DNA of 64,000 bases, taken from Henckelia pumila (Eukaryota > Streptophyta > Magnoliopsida > Lamiales > Gesneriaceae). The first letter of the stretch is position 1. Each line of letters opens with the position of its first letter. The notes under the pieces were generated by a model. That model saw only the letters and a list, made by a program, of their open reading frames with translations. It was not told the origin of the DNA and searched no databases. Position numbers and translations under genes: made by a program. This document shows, piece after piece, positions 56,157-64,000 of the stretch. Location of the stretch: positions 180,873,449 to 180,937,448 of the forward strand of contig NC_133122.1 in the NCBI RefSeq assembly GCF_033568475.1, read 5' to 3'.

Positions 56157-59100
56157 TCAACTAATAACAATATCCAAGATTACAAGGTTTATCAACCAAA
56201 AAGGAAAATCCCCTTCCATCCACACAAATATAGATGGGGAAGAAATAGCAAAAGAAGCTAACGAATGTGTCACTCTATTCGCCGACCGCATCACATGACT
56301 CAAAGATAATGTTAGCTGGTGATGTAAGAGTGTGTGAATATCATTTGCAAGAGAACCAACATAGCTAGGATCTTCTTCCTGGCATGTGACTGTTTGCACT
56401 GCCAGAAGAGAGTCCGATGTAATTTGATGAACTTGAATTTGCATATCCTCCAGAAGCTTGAGTCCCTCCGCAATAGCCACAAGTTCTGCAAAAACTACAA
56501 ATTGAGGTCTGTCAATTTTCTTCCCAAACGCCAAAATCGGTTGTCCTTCATGATCTCGAACCACTCCTCCTACTGCATAACCATTTGAATTCTCATTGTA
56601 AGCGGCATCGACATCAAGTCTCAATTGATGGGGTTGCGGTGCCACCCAAGTTCTCAGAGAAGGTGGTAAATTGCCGCATCTAGATTGACATAGGGTAGAC
56701 TTACGAGACTCATGGTACTCACTAAGAACCACCTCACTCCAGTCCGCATTTACCATACTCCCTCGTTGGTATGATCTATGAATCAGTTTTAGCCTTTCGG
56801 ACCATATCGCATATGTACGTATGGCAAAACAAATCAAATTCTGATCTGGACAGATTTTCCTTCATCCAAATGGCCAATTCAAACACATCCAGTAGCCTAA
56901 CCTGTTTTAGAAGAGCCCAAAAGCGGGTATCCTTCCAACATGCTCTGATAGCGGGGCAGAAAAAATAATGCATGGCTCGTGGAATCAACTCCAAAGTTAC
57001 ATAACGTGCACGCACCAGAAGCAGGAATATGGTGCAACCACAGGTTGACTGAGGTTGGAATAATATGGTGTAACACTCTCTACCATAAAACACGAACCTT
57101 CGGCGGAATAGAGATGCTCCACACGAACTGCCACCAATTCCTATGCATCGAATTAGAGGTATGCTCTGGCAGCTCATAGAATCCAATCGCACTTTTATAT
57201 TCATCTCGCACCGAATATTTACCTTTAGGATCAAACAACCAATACCTTTCATCCTCCTGTCTCGAATCGAAAATCGGGATATCCAAAATTTTCAGAGCGA
57301 TATAGGGAGCGAAGTTCTCTGTCACTCGTTCCTCATCCTAACTGCCATTTTGAAGAAAATATCTCACCTTTGGATGATGATCATGAGATGACCGAGACTG
57401 AGTTCCAATTCCCGGCACCGAATTATCCATAAAAGCATCAATTTTTTCTCCATTCCCCACACGCCAATAGAGACCCTTTGCTAATAATGATCGACTCCAC
57501 ATAATGGACCTCCATATGTATGACGGCTTATTACCAATCTTTGCATCCATGATATCTTGATGTCAGAAATACCTTGCCTTAAGTACCCTAGTAACCAGTG
57601 AGTTAGGATTAACAATAATGCGCCATACCTATTTTGCAAGAAGAGCCTGATTGAAAGTCTCTAAAAGACGAAATCCAAGCCCTCCCATACATTTTGGTTT
57701 GCATAGCTTTTTCCATGACTTCCAATGCATCTTGTTCCTCCAATCTTCTCTTCTCCACCAAAAATTTGAACACTCTCTCTCTCTATTTCTTTGCAAATTG
57801 ACTTCGGTATACGAAAACACGACATGACATAGTTTGGAATGGCCTGTAGCACCGATTTTATCAAAGTCTCTTTGCCACTAGCTGAGAAGAATTTTTCTTT
57901 CCATCCCTGCATACGTTTGGTCACCCTCTCGACCAAATATCGAAATTGGAGAGTTTTGTTCCTGTTACAAAATATAGGCAACCCCAAATATACATCGTGG
58001 TGTTGGACAATCGGAATATCCAGAATGTTCTTGATCGTCTCCCATACTTCTACTATGGTGTTAGGGCTAAACGATAAGGCAGACTTCTCAAAATTGATTA
58101 GCTGGCCCGAAGCTTTCTCATATAACTTCAGACGCTGATATACCCCAACACAATTGTCCATGGTTGCCCTGAAAAATAGAAGACTATCATCGGCAAAAAA
58201 ATAGATGAGAAATTTGAGGGCATGAAGGGGCCCATTCGAATTCCTTGTATTAACCTGCGATATTCGAAATAAAGCAACAGAGAAGATAGATCATGAGCGC
58301 ACATCACAAATAAATAAGCGGAAAGAGGATCTCCCTGCCTTAGTCCTCTTCCAGGTTTAATGTTTCCGAAGATTTCACCATTCACAGAGAAGGAATATGA
58401 AACTGATCTCACGCATCGCATAATCTTTTCAACCCAGCATGGTGAAAACCCCATACGAATCATAATCCCCTCAAGAAAACTCCATTCCACCCAGTCATAA
58501 GCCTTGCTCATATCAAGCTTAAGAGCCGCATACCCCTTATGCCCACTGGTCCTGCTCCGAATCCAATGAAGAGCCTCAAAGCCTAGAATAATATTATCGG
58601 AGATTAGCCAACCTTGAAGAAATGCACTCTGGAACTCATTAACGGTATGGTTGAGAATTGGTCGTAGCCGATCTGTGAGAGCCCTAGCCACAATCTTATA
58701 ACACACTTTGCATAAACTTATAGGTCGAAAATCTTTCATAGTCAAAGGCAATTGAAATTTTGGAATCAGAGTAACTATCATATCTCCCCAACCTTCAAGA
58801 GGTGCCCCGTCATTTAAGATCTGCAGAACCGCTTCAGTGACCTCGCCTCCAATCACATTCCAAAATTTTTGAAAGAAAAAAACTTACATGCCATCGATCT
58901 CTGGTGCCTTGTTCGAGTGCGTATCAAATAAAGCCCGATGCACCTCCTTTGCCGAAAGTGGCGCACATAATATTGAATTAGAATTTTCATCAATCTCAGG
59001 GATAATACCATCAATAATCTGCCGCATATCCTCTTCCGATGGATTTCTTGAAGCAAAAAGAGTAGCAAAATAACTCTGAATAATCTCCGCCAATTGAGGG

Positions 59101-60254
59101 CCTTTGGTACACCAATCACCATGTGAAGACATTAGACCACGAATATAGTTTTTAGCACGTCTACCCGAGGCACATGCATGAAAGTATTTTGAATTTCGGT
59201 CAGCATGTGCTAGCCAATTTATCCTACTCCTTTGCTTCCAGTACATCTTTTCCTTGGTAACAAGAGTTTCAATTTCCTTTTCAAGATTTCCAATCTCTGT
59301 ACCTTGCTGAATCCACTGATTATGTGTTTTCAAATTATTCAACTGCCTTCTCTTTTGCTTAATCTGTCTCGGCAGATTGTTGAATTTGTTTTCAGCCCAC
59401 ATCCGAAGAGTTTTCTTACAACGCAAAAAACGAATAGGAAGTTACAGGGAAGTATCAGACTTTCTCCAACCCAACTCCACAACCTCAGAACAATCCAGTT
59501 CAGTGGCCCAATGTGGCTCCAATCGAAATATCATATTCCGAATCATCATGTGATGTTGTAAGCTGCCAAAACTCATAATGATAGGTCTACGATCCGAATG
59601 AAAAAATTCCAATGTAGTGACTTGAGATGTTGGGTATAATAGACGTCATTCGAACGTTGCCACATAACGATCAAGTCTTTCGAAAATGATGTTATCTTGT
59701 GATCTACGATTCACCCAAGTAAAAAATTCCCCAGTCCCATGGAGATCCTAAAGTGTGCATGCATCTAAAGCTTCTTGAAAGGATCTAGTCTGATGTAGCA
59801 GTCGCAAATTGCCCCCATATTTCTCACTGTCATGACAGATCTCGTTAAAATCACTTCCTACTAGCCACGGGATTCCAGTAAGTTCAGGTAGGCTACTGAG
59901 CTTACAAAGCAAGGACCAAGAAAATTGACAATTTGCCGCTACTGGGTGTCCATAGAATCCCGTATATCTCCATCGTGTCTCCCCATGTTGAACAATGCAA
60001 TCTATGTGCCCCCAAGAGAAATATTGAATAGAAATATCAAAAAGAGCCTTTCAAAACAGTATAAGCCCCCCGCTTTGACCATTGCAGTTAACTACAAACA
60101 TCCCCGAATAACCAAGAACATCTTTCCACCATTTGCATTCAGAATCCCTCATTTTCGTTTCACAAAAAAAAGGAGGGATGAGTTTCTTTCAGCGACTAAG
60201 CTCTTGAGTTCACGGAACGCTCGTTGGTTCGCAAGACCCTGAGCATTCCAAGAT
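56157..60254 (-). pseudogene. LINE ORF2: endonuclease, RT, RNase H, broken
   Basis: Reads minus from about 60254 with ISWNAQGLANQRAF, the start of an exonuclease-endonuclease-phosphatase domain, which then decays (60200-59430). RT begins with YWKQRSRINWLAHADRNS (59260) and passes APEIDGM (58905, Gly to Glu) and a stop at 58886-58884. It continues with FRPISLCKVCYKIVA, DMSKAYDWVEW and GLRQGDPLS (58856-58330). A frameshift in a run of seven A (58195-58201) falls at the catalytic FADD motif. Maturase-like and zf-RVT parts (58161-57080) have several shifts. The terminal RNase H (56837-56157) is one open frame with LDVDAA, AELVAI and TSDSLL, carrying its D-E-D residues. Confidence 0.85.
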
Positions 60255-60261
60255 ATGCAAC

Positions 60262-61471
60262 TTATAGTGATCGGCGGGGTTGCTTAGCAACCGCCCTCAT
60301 TTGATCCACATCATTAAGCTCCATTATGTCCTCACAAACCCATTTTCTCTTCGGACTTCCCCCCATCTCATGTTTCTTCAGTGTGTATTCTCCCAGAGTA
60401 CTTTCTTGTTCTTGCATATCAATAAAAGGGTTTTGTAGATTCCTTTTTTCCCTCGCTCTCCGTTTCCAGCTTTTATGCTCCACTGTCTTAGTGGTCCGGA
60501 CTTCAGCATCAGTAGTAGCCACGACAAGAGATTCAAGAATCGGGGTGGTTTCAGTTCTTGTTGTGCAATTTTCATTCGTTAGATCCCCTGCCGTTACCGG
60601 ATTCAGAGCAACAATAGCCATCGACAAGTTAGCTGCACTATCACTAGATTTCCTCGAATTACTACTCATCGGTGACATCCCTGGTCGTGTATTTGATTTG
60701 GTAGGAGAGCTATGCCGCGATCTTGCCCCTCCATTCACGTTTGAGGCTTTCATCCAACTACCATACTTAAAAATGACATTCTCTACCAGAGGGTGTTCAC
60801 AGTCACGAAAAGAGTGCCAAATGCAACCACAATTAAAGCAGAAATCGGGTAGTCTCTCGTAAGCTAACAGCACAATAACCTCCTCTTCTTCCCTAATCAC
60901 TGAAAACGTAGACATTTCTTTAACGGTTTGAACACATCAATACATACCTTAATTCTCGCAAATCTTCCCATAGCTAATCTGTTGTCCTTTGTATCAACTT
61001 CTTCCACTGTCCCTATCATTTTCCCACTCTCTCAAGTGTCTACCGATTCATAAAGGCCAAAGGCAGGTTGTAGCATTGAACCCATAAAGATATTTCATTG
61101 AACTTCATGGTTCTAGTATTTTCTAAACCATGTGGTTCTCCAACTATAACCAAGTCACGAAAGAAATTCCATGGCCCTCCCCTTAGTGCCCTATTCTTAT
61201 CAGTAACTGATTTAAAATCTAATAAGAATAGATTATCACCTAGTGCTCCAATCTCAATATGTCGAGACGCTTGCAAGATCCGAGGCATATGAGATTTAAA
61301 CGCCTCCCAATTAATCAACTTCGGCGACATAACATTGGCAACCAAACAGTTTTCAATATGTTTCTCCCCAACCATCACGTCCACCGCTCCGAGGGTTAGA
61401 ATATCCTCGGCATCTTGGAGCAATGATGATTGTAATTCTGCAACAAGCCTTGTTACTTCCTCTGGGTCCAT
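60262..61471 (-). pseudogene. LINE ORF1: DUF4283 and zinc knuckle, broken
   Basis: Starts MDPEEV at 61471. Residues about 30-140 form a DUF4283 domain (RGGPWNFFRDLVIV, FNEISLWVQCYNLP). A TAG follows MNR (61040) and a frameshift lies near 60915. The second part (60915-60262) begins with a CFNCGCIWHSFRDC knuckle (CX2CX4HX4C), then a Ser/Thr-rich tail. Plant LINE ORF1 proteins bind RNA. Two lesions disable it. Confidence 0.85.
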
Positions 61472-61629
61472 ATGTAGTACCAGAATTTCTCCCCACTCAA
61501 TCGATCAACGAAGAATGTAAAGAAAACCTACACCACGGTGGGAGAGAGAACCTACACCTTGGTAGTAATTGGTTGGAACAATATGTTAGACTTTAAAAAT
61601 AAAAGGAAATTGAGTTGTCCTCGTCTTTA

Positions 61630-62721
61630 ACTTATTCGATGTTTGGCTCGATTTTTTCAAAAATTAATATCAATGTCATGCACAGTTATCTTATCTTATG
61701 TTAATTTATCATTCTTTTATTATTCGTTCATCATCGTTCGTTAATTATCATTACATCCAACTGGTGCCTAATATCGTGTGTTTGAGTGACAACTTTTGAA
61801 TTATCTTTTGTTGTTCATCTTTAGTTCCACATGAGAGGTAAATATGCTGCAAATGTTTGATATCATTCAATATATACAATAATTCGCCATTAATGAATGA
61901 TAATCAAGCAATTGACTGAACAATGAACATAATTAGACAAGATGAAGACCCGAAAGTTATGAGGATCGAGGGGCAAGAATCTGCTCTGAACCTGCTAAGG
62001 ATCTCTACAGAATCCGGGAGAGAGTCTCAGATGTAGTACACATGTTATAAAATTTTATAATATTTTTTTAAAAAAATAGCCCAAAAAGTTACGAGGGGCA
62101 AGAATCTCCTCTGAACCTGTCATCAAACAAAACATTCAAACAAGCAATTCACTCACAGTTTTATTGTATTAAAATTGGTCACAAACACAAGACACCAGCC
62201 TTTGACACAACATATGAACATAATAACACACGACATCCAAGATTAAATCTAGCAGCTGCTAGTGATCTCAAAATTCAAGAGCAAATCAACAACAAAAGAG
62301 TACAATAAAACATCCGAAAGTGAAGTAAATCAAAGTTCCAACATCCACATCAAAAGAATATCTCCAATTCCAACATAAAATGAAATTTAACGGAAGAAAC
62401 TCATGCAAGAGTATCCATTGTCTTCCCAGCATTATTTTCAAGCCATTTTTTATTGATAAATACTCCATTACTATGTTGTATTTTGTAACTCACCGAGATG
62501 TTTACCCCGTCTAGGTGTCTCAAGAGACAGCGCTCTTATCACACATCAATATCAACAAAAACAACCATATTTCATTGGAATAAGAGTTTCCAACATAAGC
62601 TGATTGTAAACCTTTCTCAAATTCTCTAAACAAACATCCATGGATCCATGGCCACAGAGCGGATAAAAAGGTAAACGTAGTGTAGAAAATTTGTCATTAG
62701 ATGTGTTCGTTATGAATTATG
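61630..62721. other. Intergenic DNA right of the LINE
   Basis: No supported gene. A diverged short repeat with the shared core GAGGGGCAAGAATCT occurs at 61968-62009 and 62087-62118. Otherwise AT-rich. It could contain the 3' UTR of an unseen gene, but nothing shows it. Confidence 0.45.
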
Positions 62722-63514
62722 TGTTGGAAAATGTGTTGGAAAGTGGTGAATGAGATAAATGCTCATTGTCCCACATTGGTAAAATAAGGGAAAGGATGAC
62801 AATATATAATGCCCAAGTTTGAACAATGGGTTGGGGTCCCAAGGGATACCCATGTTTGTTAAAGGGAGCGGACCTAGTCTAGGCTAGTTTCGAACCATTA
62901 GCCACACGCGCGCGCGCGCCGCCGCCGCCGTCCGTCCGACCGATCGGCCGGCTCGGCACGGTCACGGGCTTGGGCTTGGGCTTGGCTTGGCACATGTTTA
63001 AATTTTTTAGACAAATAAATTAAATATTTATTTTGCATGTCAGAACAGTGCATGCAGAAACAGTGTGTCCTTTCATCCGAATCAGTGCATCTTTCCTTGT
63101 GAACGGACGTGACTTTTGGGCTCGAACCAGTGCATCTCTTCAGACCGAATCATTGCAACTTTTCGGCCATGCATGCATCGAAGGGATGCAACCGTCCGAG
63201 GCAGCCGTCCAACATCTATAAATAGATGGCCCCTGCATTCATTCCAACTCGCTCATTCAGAATTCCTTTCTTCTCTCTTGCATACTCTCATATCGAGTCT
63301 GAGTTTTCTTAAAGCACTTCTGTTCGAAGTTCTTTGAGTCTGCAGTGCTGCTACTCAAAGTTGGAAAGCGTTCTATCTTGGGAGACTTTTTGCACAATCC
63401 CGTTAGCACCTAGGCGGGGCAAAATTTGTCTTAAAGAAAAAGAGTTCAACTCTTGGCTCGCTTTTAATTGTGTGGTGGAAATTGTGCTTACAAGTTTAAG
63501 ACAAATTTTTGATC
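62722..63514 (+). repeat. Probable 5' LTR and leader of copia H
   Basis: Begins TGTTGGAAAATGTGTTGGAAAG, an LTR-like start, with a second TGTTGG ten bases on. Contains a (CG)n(CCG)n stretch (62909-62932), GGGCTTGGGCTTGGGCTTGG repeats (62968-62990) and a TATA box TATAAATA (63217-63224) before the gag start at 63515. The LTR end and primer site are not resolved; the usual tRNA-Met primer sequence is not found, and the second LTR lies beyond the window. Confidence 0.6.
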
Positions 63515-64000
63515 ATGGCTGATGTTCCAACTCCTCCTGTTACGCCGCCCCCACCGCCACCCCCTGTTACGCCGCCACCGGCTGTTGTCACGGCCCCTGC
63601 TGCTTCCAATGCACATGCCGAGAGACCTGAGAAGTTCTCCGGTTCTGACTTCAAAACATGGCAGCAAAAGATGTTGTTTTACCTCACAACACTTCATCTT
63701 GCAAGATTTTTGAAGGAAACTGTTGCTGTTCCGGCACCGGATGCTGACACACAAACAAGGTCTGCCTTTGATGCATGGTGTCACAGCGACTTTTTGTGCC
63801 GAAATTACATACTGAATGGGTTGGACAATATGCTATATTCTGCAACCAAGACTGCTAAGGAACTGTGGGAATCCTTAGAGAAAAAGTACAAGACAGAGGA
63901 TGCTGGCACGAAGAAGTTCGTAGTCGGTAAGTTTCTCGAGTTTAAAATGGTTGATGCCAAGACGGTGATTAGCCAAGTGCAAGAGTTCCAAATCATCCTA
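63515..64000 (+). CDS. Copia H gag, N-terminal part (continues outside)
   Basis: An uninterrupted frame of 162 codons from ATG 63515 to the window end. A Pro-rich start (residues 5-23) is followed by a copia gag/UBN2 domain: FSGSDFKTWQQKMLFYL (about 43-59), DAWCHSDFLCRNYILNGL, and ELWESLEKKYKTEDAGTKKFVVGKFLEFKMVD. Gag forms the particle that packages element RNA. No lesion is visible in this part, so the element may be young. Zinc knuckle and pol must lie to the right. Confidence 0.85.
   Translation, partial: MADVPTPPVTPPPPPPPVTPPPAVVTAPAASNAHAERPEKFSGSDFKTWQQKMLFYLTTLHLARFLKETVAVPAPDADTQTRSAFDAWCHSDFLCRNYILNGLDNMLYSATKTAKELWESLEKKYKTEDAGTKKFVVGKFLEFKMVDAKTVISQVQEFQIIL

Larger units (their letters stand above)
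56123..61619 (-). mobile_element. L1-type LINE, full length, inactive
   Basis: About 5.5 kb on the minus strand, flanked by the direct repeat CTCGTCTTTA (56113-56122 and 61620-61629). The 3' end (56123-56140) is A-rich on the minus strand, a degenerate poly-A tail. ORF1 has a DUF4283 domain and a zinc knuckle; ORF2 has endonuclease, RT, zf-RVT and a C-terminal RNase H, the plant L1 layout. Both ORFs carry stops and frameshifts. Confidence 0.88.

Noticed and set aside
60326..60862. 178-codon plus-strand frame
   Set aside because: Shadow of LINE ORF1 on the opposite strand, which has the zinc knuckle and DUF4283.
1..64000. Endogenous pararetrovirus, organelle insertions, rRNA or host defence cluster
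   Set aside because: Every pol sequence could be assigned to copia, gypsy or LINE by order and LTRs; no movement-protein, rRNA, plastid or NLR signature was found.

Overview
This window is plant nuclear DNA, almost certainly from a eudicot. It has spliced genes with GT-AG introns whose products match well-known land-plant families, Ty1/copia and Ty3/gypsy LTR elements primed by initiator tRNA-Met, a plant L1-type LINE that ends in RNase H, and several MITEs. I saw no prokaryotic, organellar or viral genes. The species cannot be fixed from sequence alone.

Positions 1-42452 are a nested retrotransposon cluster, which I resolved by matching LTR pairs, primer sites and target-site duplications (TSDs). 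Copia B (10887-15193, 5' part outside the window) was hit in its gag by gypsy A (minus strand, 1-10886). A was hit by N (minus strand, 2119-7172, TSD GAAAT), a pol-less element with a gag remnant and one unidentified ORF. Copia C (15861-42452, TSD AAAAT) was hit by the young copia E (17982-26937, TSD GAAAC, two 1845-bp LTRs) and, inside its 3' LTR, by gypsy D (33624-42213, TSD GGCAG). The integrase core and RT of C are gone. In their place lie a gypsy-like LTR plus internal stretch (G, 27125-29538), a truncated reversed E-family LTR (F, 29539-31173) and a roughly 800-bp palindrome copied from the pol of D (31174-32799). No element has a fully intact coding region. E comes nearest, with RT and RNase H open but a mutated protease motif, a gag deletion and one stop in integrase.

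Positions 42458-47400 are AT-rich and gene-free, with three inverted-repeat DNA elements, two of them with 9-10 bp TSDs. A gene island follows: a NEP1-interacting-type RING-H2 membrane protein gene (47474-49338, plus, 5 exons), a small plant-specific gene of unknown function (49890-50493, minus, 3 exons, 117 aa) and an APF1-type aspartyl protease gene (51220-54741, minus, 10 exons, 517 aa). All three splice models keep frame from start to stop. The protease gene carries a 96-bp MITE in intron 5, and a 247-bp Mutator-type MITE holding a minisatellite about 110 bp upstream of its ATG.

Positions 56123-61619 hold a full-length but broken LINE (minus, TSD CTCGTCTTTA). A further copia element (H) enters at about 62722, and its open gag runs off the right edge.

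The least explained signals are a run of GC-rich stem-loops just after the primer site of E, unrelated dyad modules in the LTRs of A, N, D and G, and the long palindrome made from D. I found no host defence system, CRISPR array or biosynthetic cluster.
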